Assembly (NCBI RefSeq): GCF_937996225.1
Contig: NZ_CALKTC010000055.1
Span: forward strand, 1-64,000
Direction of reading: 5' to 3'
DNA length: 64,000 bases
From: an uncultured Campylobacter sp.
GTDB lineage: Bacteria > Campylobacterota > Campylobacteria > Campylobacterales > Campylobacteraceae
Within the stretch, counting starts at the first letter, position 1; every line of letters begins with the position of its first letter. Both the position numbers and the translations under genes were made by a program. The notes beneath the pieces were generated by a model, which saw only the letters and a list, made by a program, of their open reading frames with translations, was not told the origin of the DNA and did not search any database. Below, one piece after another: positions 17,768-26,558 of the stretch.

Positions 17768-18838
17768 TTACAGCTCCTTCGATCTGTAATCGTAACTGAA
17801 ATCTTTCGGCGAGTAGTAATTAAGCGTGTTGCCGTCCACTTCGCCGTAAGGATAGCCGAAATTATTGATCGGAAACTGCGCTGGGCGCGGGCTTAGCGTG
17901 AAGTCTCTGCCGTAGTTAAAGCCGATCCAGCACATCTCCCAGTTACCAAATAAATACTCGCGGATTTTAGCGAGCTTGCTGTCGTCATTGCTTAGCTTCT
18001 CGCCCAATCGCACCTTTGTAACGTCTGCGGGATCGACCGGGATCCAGCCGTGGCCTTTTAGATAAAATTCCGCCCTGCAGTGCTGTGCGCCCGAGATATG
18101 GCTGACGCCGTCTTTTGGTGCGGCGCCCATTTGAGCGCTAAATCTCGACGCGCCGACGCGGATGCCAAACATCTCTCTTGCGGCGATGCCCTGCGCGCGG
18201 CAAAGTGCGACGAAAACGCTATTTATGTCGGTGCATTTGCCGCTTAGCTTGCCGCTACTTAAAATTTGCTTCACGTCCCCTAGCCCGCAACCTAGCACGC
18301 TATTATCGCGCTGCATAGTGTTCGCCACCCACGTATAAATCGCGCGCGCCTTTTCCAGATCGCCCTTGATGCCGCCTGCGATCTCGTCTGATTTTTGCTT
18401 AACGACGCCGTCGATTTGAATCTGCGTGCTAGGCTCCAAAAACTTCGCTACCTCGGGGTTAAGCTTTTCGTTCGGATTAAATTTTACCTTGCTAAAATCG
18501 GTATTTCGCTCAAAGGTCTCGACGCTAAATTTAATGTTTAGCGTGGGCTTTGCCACACCGACGTAGCCGGCATAGAGCGTCGGAATTTTGCCGTAGTCCA
18601 CGGACGGATCGTTGAAATTACCGTCAAATTTTACGTCGCTTACTTTTTGATATTCCGTGATAAGAGGAAGCGGTATCCAAAGCCGTGTCTGCTTGCCCTC
18701 CTCCAAAATTTCGTGATTTAGCGATAGCCCGAAAGTTCTCTTTTTGCCAATGACTTTTTCCCCGCCCAAAATGGTACTCGGAGTTGCCATAACGGCGCCT
18801 AAAATCGCAGTGTTTCTTAAAAAATCGCGTCTTTGCAT
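17768..18838 (-). CDS. Tat-exported transglutaminase-like protease-fold protein
   Basis: 356 residues. The N-terminus MQRRDFLRNTAILGAVMATP is a twin-arginine signal. Residues about 175-265 form a transglutaminase-like core: ARAIYTWVANTM, SGKCTDINSVFVALCRAQGI with the nucleophilic Cys, GAQHCRAEFYLKGHGWIPVDPADV with His and Asp of the triad. The family includes peptidases and cross-linking enzymes; the substrate is unknown. Neighbour 19256-20311 is a close paralogue without a signal. Tat export suggests folding or cofactor needs before crossing the membrane. The start has GAAGG upstream. Confidence 0.85.
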   Translation of the reverse strand: MQRRDFLRNTAILGAVMATPSTILGGEKVIGKKRTFGLSLNHEILEEGKQTRLWIPLPLITEYQKVSDVKFDGNFNDPSVDYGKIPTLYAGYVGVAKPTLNIKFSVETFERNTDFSKVKFNPNEKLNPEVAKFLEPSTQIQIDGVVKQKSDEIAGGIKGDLEKARAIYTWVANTMQRDNSVLGCGLGDVKQILSSGKLSGKCTDINSVFVALCRAQGIAAREMFGIRVGASRFSAQMGAAPKDGVSHISGAQHCRAEFYLKGHGWIPVDPADVTKVRLGEKLSNDDSKLAKIREYLFGNWEMCWIGFNYGRDFTLSPRPAQFPINNFGYPYGEVDGNTLNYYSPKDFSYDYRSKEL

Positions 18839-19255
18839 GAAATGCCTTCAAAATAAAATGGCTAAGCCTTAGCCCTAATTACGCGTGGATTTTAGCCTTT
18901 TGCGGCTTTGAAATCGCTAAATTTTAAAATTCCGCAAGCCGTAAATTTTAAAATTCTATCCATATTTAAAATTTCAAAATTCCGCTCGCTTTAAAATTTT
19001 AGAATTTTACTCGACGCGGAATTTTAAAATTTCAAAATTTCGCCCAAAGACATAGCGCGAAATTTCGCCAAGGCGGGCATGATAGCCCGCAAACTAGGCG
19101 CGCAGGCAGTATGTATCGGCGGCGTAGGCTAAACTACGCAAAAGCGCCGCTGTCGCAAAGCCAAGCGTGCGCTTCGATTAAACGGTTGAGCTTTGACGAA
19201 GCGCGGCAGCTTAGCTTGAGCAAATCGCGGCGGTAAAATACAAGCCACCAGAGGA
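18839..19255. repeat. Cluster of AAATTTTAAAATT palindromes
   Basis: Between the two transglutaminase genes, 18915-19045 carries at least six AAATTTTAAAATT-type words (about 18918, 18942, 18965, 18992, 19020, 19033) separated by GC-rich spacers of 15-20 bases. The remaining 200 bases hold no supported gene. Confidence 0.7.
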
Positions 19256-20311
19256 TTAAATTTCTCGCGAAAAATACTCGTAGATAAAATTTTTAGGCGA
19301 GTACGGATCTTTAGGCGTGCCACCCACTTCGCAATACGGATGCGAAAAAATTTCAATCGGGACATGCGCCGGGCGCGGATTTAGCACGATTTCGCGAGCG
19401 TAGTTAAAGCCCAGCCAGCACGGCTCCCAGTTACCGAAAAGATATTCGCGCACCCGCGCGAGTTTGGAGTCATCCTCGCTTAAGCCTTCGCCTAGGCGCA
19501 CCTTTGTAACGTCCGCGGGATCGACCGGGATCCAGCCGTGGCCTTTTAGATAAAATTCCGCTCTGCAATGCTGTGCGCCCGAAATTTCAAGCGCACCACC
19601 ACTTAGGGCGCCCATTACACCCATTTCAGGAGAAAATTTCTGCGCCGCGCCCGTGCGGATGCCGTAAATAGCGCGCGCAGGAATGCCAGCTGTCCTGCAG
19701 AGCGCGACGAACACGCTATTAATATCGGCGCATTTGCCGCTTAGCTTGCTGCTGCTTAAAATCGCTGCTGCGTCGCCGCTGCCGCATGCGATCACGCTAT
19801 TATCGCGACTCATATTTTTAGCGACCCACTCGTAGATCGCGCGCGCCTTTTCCAGATCGCCTTTAAGCGAGTCGGTGATCTCGTCTGATTTTTGTTTCGC
19901 AGCGCCTTCTACCGGAATTAGCTTTGAAGGCTTTAAAAACTCCTCGATCTCTGGGCTCAAGCGCTCGTTTTCATTAAAGCTTACCTTGCTAAAATCGGTA
20001 TTTCGCTCCGAAATTTCAATATCGAAGCTAAGCTCAAAATAATCATCCTCTTCGCCTACGACACCTTGCTCGCCGTATTTGCCGACGCCTGCTCTTGCCT
20101 CTTTATCGGGTGCGAAGCGCGCGTAGTACGTGCTTATATGATCTCCGCAGATAGCAGACTCTTGCGCATTTGAGCGGGCATGATATTCGCCCAGCAACCT
20201 TTGATACGGCTCTTGCAGCACTAACGGCAGCCAAAGTCGCACTTCTGCGCCGCTACTTGAAATTTCGTGATTAAACCTGAGACTAAATTTTCTCGTTTTT
20301 GCTTCTTGCAT
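19256..20311 (-). CDS. Transglutaminase-like protein, cytoplasmic paralogue
   Basis: 351 residues, same domain as the gene at 17768, with SGKCADINSVFVALCRTAGIPARAI and GAQHCRAEFYLKGHGWIPVDPADV carrying the Cys-His-Asp triad. It starts directly with MQEAKTRKFSLRFNHEISS, so it lacks the Tat signal and should stay in the cytosol unless a start is missed. Ribosome site AAAGGAG. An internal block (19500-19580) is nearly identical in nucleotides to 18005-18085 of the paralogue, while flanks have diverged, which suggests tandem duplication with gene conversion or strong constraint. Confidence 0.83.
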   Translation of the reverse strand: MQEAKTRKFSLRFNHEISSSGAEVRLWLPLVLQEPYQRLLGEYHARSNAQESAICGDHISTYYARFAPDKEARAGVGKYGEQGVVGEEDDYFELSFDIEISERNTDFSKVSFNENERLSPEIEEFLKPSKLIPVEGAAKQKSDEITDSLKGDLEKARAIYEWVAKNMSRDNSVIACGSGDAAAILSSSKLSGKCADINSVFVALCRTAGIPARAIYGIRTGAAQKFSPEMGVMGALSGGALEISGAQHCRAEFYLKGHGWIPVDPADVTKVRLGEGLSEDDSKLARVREYLFGNWEPCWLGFNYAREIVLNPRPAHVPIEIFSHPYCEVGGTPKDPYSPKNFIYEYFSREI

Positions 20312-20418
20312 TTTTTGCTCCTTTGCTTGAATTGCAAGTCGATTTTATCTCTTTGCGCCTTAAAATGGATAAAATTTTATGTTAAAATGGCGCTAAATTT
20401 TGAAATTTTAGGATTAAA

Positions 20419-21312
20419 ATGGATCTGCAAAAAATCAGAAACGAGAACTTTAAAAAGCTGCAAAGCGGGCAAAACTGCGAAATTTTAAACGCGATCGAGG
20501 CGCTGCAAATAGGCGGGTGCGAGTGCGAGTGCGGCGACGTCGTGCGTGCAAGCTTTAGCGCTAGCGCGGAGCAAGAGAATGAGATTACACGTATCGCAAA
20601 AGCACTAAAGCCGTGGCGCAAGGGGCCTTTTGCGCTGAATGATCTTTTTATCGACGCCGAGTGGCGAAGCTTCGTGAAATTTAACCTGCTGCGACCGTTT
20701 TTAGATCTGCGCGGCAAAACCGTCGCCGACGTGGGCTGTAATAACGGCTACTATATGTTTCGCGCAAGCGAGCTTGCTCCTGCGCGGCTCGTGGGATTTG
20801 ATCCTGGCGCGCTATTTTATCTGCAGTTTCGCTTCCTTGAGAAATTCTTTCGCAGCGGCGCGAAATTCGAGCTTTTGGGCGTAGAGCATCTGCCCTTTTA
20901 CGAGCACAAATTCGATACGATCTTCTGCCTCGGCGTCATCTACCACCGCAGCGACCCAGTAAAGATGCTAAAAGATCTGCACACCTCGCTAAATGCGGAC
21001 GGCGAAGTGGTTTTAGACACGATGTATATCGAAGGGGCGGGCGATTTCGCGCTGTGTCCGAAAAACAGCTACTCAAAAATTTCAAATATCTACTTTGTTC
21101 CGACCGTCGGCGCGCTACAGAATTGGTGCGAGCGGGCGAAATTTAGAGATTTTGAAATTTTGGCTCAAAAGCCCACAGATGCTAGCGAGCAGCGCAAAAC
21201 GGAGTGGATCGACGGGCAGAGCTTGGAGAATTTTCTAGATCCGCACGATAGCTCACGCACGATCGAGGGCTACCCCGCGCCGAGGCGTATATACGTGCGG
21301 CTTCGGGCGTGA
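20419..21312 (+). CDS. cmoB: tRNA U34 carboxymethyltransferase
   Basis: 297 residues, slightly shorter than the E. coli enzyme (323). It transfers a carboxymethyl group from carboxy-SAM to 5-hydroxyuridine-34 of tRNA, giving cmo5U. Visible features: LKPWRKGPFALNDLFIDAEWRS, the SAM-binding motif VADVGCNNGYYMFR, LVGFDPGALFYLQF, DTIFCLGVIYHRSDP and WIDGQSLENFLDPHD. Its partner cmoA, which makes carboxy-SAM, lies at 35681-36385. Start with AGGATT at good spacing. It is isolated from the next genes by 500 bases. Confidence 0.95.
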   Translation: MDLQKIRNENFKKLQSGQNCEILNAIEALQIGGCECECGDVVRASFSASAEQENEITRIAKALKPWRKGPFALNDLFIDAEWRSFVKFNLLRPFLDLRGKTVADVGCNNGYYMFRASELAPARLVGFDPGALFYLQFRFLEKFFRSGAKFELLGVEHLPFYEHKFDTIFCLGVIYHRSDPVKMLKDLHTSLNADGEVVLDTMYIEGAGDFALCPKNSYSKISNIYFVPTVGALQNWCERAKFRDFEILAQKPTDASEQRKTEWIDGQSLENFLDPHDSSRTIEGYPAPRRIYVRLRA

Positions 21313-21822
21313 TCTGCGCCTTTAAAAACGCGTAAATTTACTGAATTTATCGGCTCGCGGGGAAAAATTTTGCGTTCGGCAGAGCGTGAAATTTGACTAA
21401 ATTTAGCGAGCTCAAGTCGGATTGATCGAATTGTAGCGACCAGGATTAGTGCGGCGCAAATTTGAATTTCGACTTTTGCGTTACGCTTTACACGCACGGC
21501 AGCACGAATTTTAAATTTTGCTTTTGCGCTACGCTTTGCGTCTTGCGCGCGGCGGCGCGAAATTTTGCTAAATTTAATCAAGCGGCGGTAAATTTAAAAT
21601 TTTATCTACGCAGTGCATGCCAATGCGCGCATCGTGCGAACGCAGCGCAAAATTTAACGCCCGCGGCCTCAAATAAAGCGGTAAATTTTGGCGCCTACAA
21701 TGCGAGCAAAGCGGCACAAATTCTAGCGCCCGCGAACAAAGCGGTATAAATTTTCCGGCGCCGAGCAGCTTCACACCGCTTCACTGCTTCTTGTGAGACG
21801 AAACACGGTTAAATTTAAACGA
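21313..21822. other. Intergenic with degenerate 48-bp tandem duplication
   Basis: These 510 bases contain no supported gene. At about 21449-21548 two imperfect 48-base units follow each other: CTTTTGCGTTACGCTTTA at 21473 and CTTTTGCGCTACGCTTTG at 21521, each preceded by an AAATTT-rich block. The rest is AAATTT words alternating with GCGGC-type spacers. Confidence 0.55.
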
Positions 21823-22422
21823 TCAGCGCTCAAAAAGTTGCAAAAAATATTTTAAATTTTGCCTCTCGGCCGCTAGGCTCGTATTTGGACCGTGCCCCGG
21901 ATAGAGCGTAAAATCGCCCTTTATCTGCAAAATTTTATGCAAAGATTCTCTCATCTGCGCGCCGCTTGAAAAGGGAAAATCCCACCTGCCGATAGAGCCT
22001 TTGAATATTACGTCGCCGCTAAAAATCACGCCGTCCACTTCAATCATACAGCTGCCCGGCGTATGTCCGGCAAAAAGACTAAATTTAACGTTAAAGCCCG
22101 CTATTTCAAAGCTTTGCTCCTGCCCTTTTACGAGTACGTCCGCTTCTATGGGCTCGGGCATCGTCTCAAAAGGATCCGCCCGTAGCATAAAGGCGTCGTC
22201 CTCGTGAATATAAATTTTAGCGCCCGCCCTTTGCAGCTTGGCGTCGTCGTAAACATGATCGAAATGCCCGTGCGTATTCAAAACCGCCGCGATCTTTCCC
22301 GTATTTTGCATCACCCAATCAAAGCTGCCCTCGCCCGGATCGATCACTAGATCGCCCTGCTCACCCTTTACGACGTAACAATTCGTCACGTATTCGCCGA
22401 AAGCTTTTTTTAAAATTTGCAT
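21823..22422 (-). CDS. MBL-fold metallohydrolase (glyoxalase II-like)
   Basis: 199 residues. Zn-binding signature THGHFDHV (HxHxDH) at about residues 50-56, then GHTPGSCMIEVDG, FSGDVIFKGSIGRWDF with the bridging Asp, and LYPGHGPNTSLAAERQ with the last His. This is the short cytosolic hydroxyacylglutathione-hydrolase-like subfamily found in most bacteria; the substrate (thioester or other) is not defined by sequence. Ribosome site GGAGGATT. It faces the nadE gene divergently, sharing a 95-base promoter region. Confidence 0.9.
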   Translation of the reverse strand: MQILKKAFGEYVTNCYVVKGEQGDLVIDPGEGSFDWVMQNTGKIAAVLNTHGHFDHVYDDAKLQRAGAKIYIHEDDAFMLRADPFETMPEPIEADVLVKGQEQSFEIAGFNVKFSLFAGHTPGSCMIEVDGVIFSGDVIFKGSIGRWDFPFSSGAQMRESLHKILQIKGDFTLYPGHGPNTSLAAERQNLKYFLQLFER

Positions 22423-22517
22423 TTAAATCCTCCTTTTAAGCTTAAATTAAAGCCGTAATTTAGCCAAAAATAGTTAAAATTCGCACAATTTAACGTAAAA
22501 TTTTAAGGCTAAATATT

Positions 22518-23321
22518 ATGTTTTTGGACGATTTGCTGCCGCAACTGACCGATTTTTTATCGGAGAGACTCGATGAAACGGGCGCGGACGCCTTTGTAGT
22601 GGGTATCAGCGGTGGGCTTGACAGCGCCGTGGTTTCTGCGCTTTGTGCACTTACGGAGATCCCCACTTACGGACTTATCCTGCCTAGTGCGGGTTCAAAT
22701 TTAGAAAATATGGCAGACGGCATCTTTCACTGCGAATCCTTTAATATCCCCTACGAAATCCAAGAGATCGCGCCTTTCGTGGAAAATTTTACCGCCCTAA
22801 ACCCGGGCGCAAGCCCACTTCGTATCGGGAATTTCGCCGCACGCATACGCATGAGCTTGCTTTATGATTATAGCGCGCAAAAACGCGGAGTAGTCGTAGG
22901 CACGAGCAATCTTAGCGAAAGGATGCTCGGCTACGGCACGATCTACGGCGATATGGCCTGCGCGTTTAATCCGATCGGAGAAATTTTTAAAACCGATCTG
23001 TTTAAATTTGCAAAAATTTTATGCATAGACGATGCGATCATAAAAAAAGCGCCCAGCGCCGATCTATGGGAAAATCAAAGCGACGAACGTGAGCTTGGAT
23101 ACAGCTACGAGATTTTAGATAGCGTGCTAAGAGATATTTTTTCGCGGCCTAATCTAAGGGCCAAATTTCGCTCGGGCGAGCAGATCTGCGCGGACGATCT
23201 GAAATATCTGAAAAACTCGCGCCACAATCAAGAGCTGGTGAAATTTATCGTCCGTAGAATTCTTAAAAATAATTTTAAGCTTCGCGCGCCCGCGGTCGCC
23301 CGCATAGAGCCCGCACACTAA
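22518..23321 (+). CDS. nadE: NAD+ synthetase (ammonia-dependent)
   Basis: 267 residues. It amidates deamido-NAD to NAD with ATP and ammonia. The PP-loop SGGLDS is at residues 31-36 ([17 protein letters not shown]); [35 protein letters not shown] and [19 protein letters not shown] are the acidic and substrate-binding blocks. It lacks a glutaminase domain, so it uses free ammonia. It opens a plus-strand run nadE-DegT-lpxK-argB with short spacings (10 bases to the next gene). Confidence 0.96.
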   Translation: MFLDDLLPQLTDFLSERLDETGADAFVVGISGGLDSAVVSALCALTEIPTYGLILPSAGSNLENMADGIFHCESFNIPYEIQEIAPFVENFTALNPGASPLRIGNFAARIRMSLLYDYSAQKRGVVVGTSNLSERMLGYGTIYGDMACAFNPIGEIFKTDLFKFAKILCIDDAIIKKAPSADLWENQSDERELGYSYEILDSVLRDIFSRPNLRAKFRSGEQICADDLKYLKNSRHNQELVKFIVRRILKNNFKLRAPAVARIEPAH

Positions 23322-23331
23322 GGAGAGATTT

Positions 23332-24468
23332 ATGAAAGAGATACCGTTTTATAAGGCTCAAGTCGATAAGAAAGAGGAAGACTTAATTAAAAGCGCCCTC
23401 TACAACAGCGATATAAGATATAGCGAAATTTTTGAAGAGGATATTTGTAAATATTTCGGCGTAAAGCACGCCGTATCGACTACGAGCGGCACGACGGCGC
23501 TGCATCTGGCGCTTTGCGCAATGGATATTAAGCGCGGAGATAAAATTTTATGCTCCGTAAATTCCTTCCCTAACGTCGCCGAAGTGATCCGCCACTTCGA
23601 CGCAGAGCCCGTTTTCGTAGATATCGATCCGATAAGCTTTAACATTACGAGCGAAAGCCTTGCTCGCACGATAGATCAAAACCGCCACAAGAAGCTAAAA
23701 TGCGCTTTCATCTCGCACATCGCAGGACTTGCTGCGGATATAGACGCCATCAGCGAGGTCGCCAAAAGCGAAAATATCATCCTCATCGACGATGCGTGCC
23801 GCGCTATGGGCGCTACCTATAAGGGCGCAAAAATCGGAGCGCTTAAAAGCTCGCTCATATCGTGCTTTCAGATCAATCCTCAAGCGCAAGATGCGATCTC
23901 TACGGCGGGCTTTTTCGTTACGAACGACGATGAGATCGCAAGCGCCGCGCAAATTTTAAGAAACGGCGGCATCGTGGGAGACGCCTTTTACAAAGACGGC
24001 AATATGTCCTTTACCTACGACGTCGATCGCATCGGTCAAAAATACGATCTTGACGCCATAAATTCCGCTTACGCGATCGCCCAGTTTGAAAAAACCGACG
24101 CTTTTATAAAGCGCCGCAAGCAGATCGCCGCAGCGTATCGCGAGCAGCTCGCAAACTGCCCTCACGTGACGCTTCCAAGCGACAGCGAGGAGCATATCTA
24201 TACTCAATTCATCGTAAGGATCGACAAAAACCGCGACGATTTTGCCAAAGCGCTGATCGCGCGCGGAGTAAGCGTATCGCTGCACTATGTGCCGGTGCAC
24301 CTGCTAAGCTACTACAAAAGCAAATATAATTACAAGGTCAATGATTTCCCGAATGCGCTTAAAAACTATCAGCAAATTTTATCCTTGCCGATCTACACGG
24401 CGCTTAGCGACGACGATGTGAGCTACATCTGCGAGCAGATCAAAGAGATAGCGCAAAATCGTGTTTAA
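23332..24468 (+). CDS. DegT/DnrJ/EryC1-fold protein lacking the PLP lysine
   Basis: 378 residues with the full sugar-aminotransferase fold: VSTTSGTTALHLALCAM, NSFPNVAEVIRHFDAEPVFVDID, IDDACRAMGATYKGAKIG (PLP-nitrogen Asp about 153/154) and LRNGGIVGD. The segment that normally reads SFHxxKNxxxGEGG, where the lysine binds PLP, is here ISCFQINPQAQDAISTAG (residues 176-193) with no lysine. It may be a PLP- or PMP-dependent dehydratase-like enzyme, as in ColD where His replaces Lys, or a non-catalytic relative. Ribosome site AAGGAGAG. Its place between nadE and lpxK suggests, weakly, an envelope-sugar role. Confidence 0.85.
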   Translation: MKEIPFYKAQVDKKEEDLIKSALYNSDIRYSEIFEEDICKYFGVKHAVSTTSGTTALHLALCAMDIKRGDKILCSVNSFPNVAEVIRHFDAEPVFVDIDPISFNITSESLARTIDQNRHKKLKCAFISHIAGLAADIDAISEVAKSENIILIDDACRAMGATYKGAKIGALKSSLISCFQINPQAQDAISTAGFFVTNDDEIASAAQILRNGGIVGDAFYKDGNMSFTYDVDRIGQKYDLDAINSAYAIAQFEKTDAFIKRRKQIAAAYREQLANCPHVTLPSDSEEHIYTQFIVRIDKNRDDFAKALIARGVSVSLHYVPVHLLSYYKSKYNYKVNDFPNALKNYQQILSLPIYTALSDDDVSYICEQIKEIAQNRV

Positions 24469-25561
24469 ACTCCTAATCGAGCGAAACCTATACGATCCGA
24501 GCCCCGCGTGGCTTGCGCTCGGAGTGATTTTAGCGCCGTTAACGCTACTTTATACGCTTATCGTCTGCCTAAAAAGGCTCTTTGCTAAGCCGCAAAAATT
24601 TAAAATTCCAATAATCAGCGTCGGAAATTTAACCCTCGGCGGCAGCGGCAAAACCCCGCTAGTACGGGCGCTTTTTAAAGAATTTAATAGGGAGCTCAAA
24701 ACCTGCATCATCCTTCGCGGATACGGGCGCAAAAGCAGAGGCTTGCTCGAAGTAGCGCTCGGCGGACGGGTACTTTGCGACGTGCGGCAAAGCGGCGATG
24801 AGGCGATGGAATACGCGCTGTTTTTGCGCGGCGCAAACGTGATCGTCAGCGAAGATCGCGCCGCAGGGATTTTGCGCGCACAAACTCTCGGCTTTGAGCT
24901 GGTGATCTTGGACGACGGATTTTCTAAATTTAATATCTCTAAATTTGATATCTTGCTGCGCCCGCAAAGCGTGCCGAAGCTGCCATTTTGCCTGCCATTC
25001 GCCGCGTATCGCTACCCGCCGTTTTTTTATAAATTTGCGGATTTCATACCGGCGCCGAGCGACATCTCGCAGGAGCTTAGGATCGTTTCGGCGGCGGATC
25101 TGCAAGAGGGGCTAAACGGCACGGATGAAATTTCAAATCTTGCGGATGAAATTTTAAATTCTACCGCGGATAAAATTTCGGATTTAAATTTAAATCGCGC
25201 GGCAAATGAAATTTTAAATTTAAACCACGTTGCGGATAAAATTTTAAATTCCAAAGAGGCTGGTTTTGAAAAATCCCGTACGATCTTAATCAGCGCTATC
25301 GCCAAGCCTTGGCGCTTGCAAGAGTTTTTGCCGCTCGCAAAAGCCCACGCATTTTTCCCCGACCATTATGATTTCAAAAAAGAGCAGATTTTAGAGCTGT
25401 TAAGGCGCGAGGATGCGGAGCATATCCTTTGCACGGCGAAAGATTACGTGAAATTAAGGGATTTGGGCGCGGAAATTTCGGTGATTTTGCTAAATTTAAA
25501 GCTAAGCGAAAACTTTATCCGCGAAATTCAAAACTACATAAACCAAGCTATGATAAAATAA
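24461..25561 (+). CDS. lpxK: Tetraacyldisaccharide 4'-kinase with a repeat-derived insertion
   Basis: 366 residues (usual 300-330). It phosphorylates the 4' position of the lipid A disaccharide at the inner membrane. Visible: N-terminal membrane segment LGVILAPLTLLYTLIVCL, the P-loop SVGNLTLGGSGKTPLVRAL, RGYGRKSRGL, DEAMEYALFLRGANVIVSEDR and LDDGFSKF. Residues about 221-266 are five in-frame copies of an (A/T)DEILNL-like unit encoded by GCGGATAAAATTTTAAATT-type repeats, absent from ordinary LpxK. It starts at GTG inside the end of the previous gene, so translation is coupled. Confidence 0.93.
   Translation: MFKLLIERNLYDPSPAWLALGVILAPLTLLYTLIVCLKRLFAKPQKFKIPIISVGNLTLGGSGKTPLVRALFKEFNRELKTCIILRGYGRKSRGLLEVALGGRVLCDVRQSGDEAMEYALFLRGANVIVSEDRAAGILRAQTLGFELVILDDGFSKFNISKFDILLRPQSVPKLPFCLPFAAYRYPPFFYKFADFIPAPSDISQELRIVSAADLQEGLNGTDEISNLADEILNSTADKISDLNLNRAANEILNLNHVADKILNSKEAGFEKSRTILISAIAKPWRLQEFLPLAKAHAFFPDHYDFKKEQILELLRREDAEHILCTAKDYVKLRDLGAEISVILLNLKLSENFIREIQNYINQAMIK
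25121..25258 (+). repeat. In-frame tandem AT-repeat inside lpxK
   Basis: Five imperfect units of about 24-33 bases, each starting near (G/A)CGGATGAAATTT or GCGGATAAAATTTT and running into AAATT words. All lengths keep the lpxK frame, adding about 46 residues. Confidence 0.75.
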
Positions 25562-25579
25562 GGTTTTTAAAGGAATTTT

Positions 25580-26437
25580 ATGATAAAAAAGAGCAAAACC
25601 GCCGAAGTCATCATCTCCGCGCTGCCCTATATCCGTAAATTTAGAGATAAAATTTTCGTCGTCAAATACGGCGGCGCGGCGCAAACCGACGATACGCTCA
25701 AGCTTGATTTTGCCCGCGATATCGTGCTTTTGCATATGGTCGGCATCAAAATCATCGTCGTGCACGGCGGCGGCAAAAAGATCAATCAGACCCTGGATAA
25801 GATCGGCGTGCGCAGCGAGTTTAAGGACGGGCTTCGCATAACGAATAAAGACGCGATCGAAATTACCGAGATGGTGCTAAGCGGCGCGGTAAATAAAGAG
25901 ATCACGGCGCTTTTGAACCAAAACGGCGCGCCCGCGATCGGTATCAGCGGCAAGGACGGCGGGCTTTTGAGGGCAAAATTCCTCGATGAGAAAAAATACG
26001 GCTTCGTAGGCGAGATCACCGAGGTAAACACCAAGCTGATAAACGACCTACTGCAAAAGGACTATCTGCCGGTGATCGCCCCGCTTGCGGGCGGCGAGAC
26101 GGACGAAAACGTGAGCTTTAATATCAACGCCGATCTCTGCGCTAGCAGGATCGCAGCCGCGCTAAAAGCGAGTAAGGCGATATTTTTAAGCGACATTGAC
26201 GGCGTGCTCGATAAAGAGGGAAATTTAATTAGCAAGCTTGATGCCGCGCTCATTTCGAAACTCAAAAAGGACGGTACGATCGCAGGCGGCATGATCCCCA
26301 AAGTCGATGCGTGCCTGCAGTGCGTGCGAAACGGCGCAAATGCCGCGCATATCATCAACGGCAAAATTCCGCACTCGATCCTGCTTGAGCTTTTCACGGA
26401 CGGTGGCATAGGAAGTTTGATAAAGGAAGAAATTTAG
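25580..26437 (+). CDS. argB: Acetylglutamate kinase
   Basis: 285 residues, normal length. It phosphorylates N-acetylglutamate in arginine synthesis. The ATP/substrate signatures are VVKYGGAAQ (Lys29), IIVVHGGGKKINQ (about 58-70), GLRITNKDAIEITEMVLSG, ISGKDGGLLRA, FNINADLCASRIAAALKA and FLSDIDGVLDKEGNLI with GTIAGGMIPKVDACL. Ribosome site AAAGGA, 18 bases after lpxK. It is an amino-acid gene placed in an envelope/NAD block, typical of mixed Campylobacter operons. Confidence 0.97.
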   Translation: MIKKSKTAEVIISALPYIRKFRDKIFVVKYGGAAQTDDTLKLDFARDIVLLHMVGIKIIVVHGGGKKINQTLDKIGVRSEFKDGLRITNKDAIEITEMVLSGAVNKEITALLNQNGAPAIGISGKDGGLLRAKFLDEKKYGFVGEITEVNTKLINDLLQKDYLPVIAPLAGGETDENVSFNINADLCASRIAAALKASKAIFLSDIDGVLDKEGNLISKLDAALISKLKKDGTIAGGMIPKVDACLQCVRNGANAAHIINGKIPHSILLELFTDGGIGSLIKEEI

Positions 26438-26558
26438 GCGCGAGCGCGGAGGCGGCAGGCTTAAAGCGGCAATGCCGCAAGTCCGTGCAAGCGACCTAAG
26501 TGATCAAATTTAAAGCGCCTAGGCGGGCGTAAATTTTAAAATTTTAAAAAGGAAAAAG

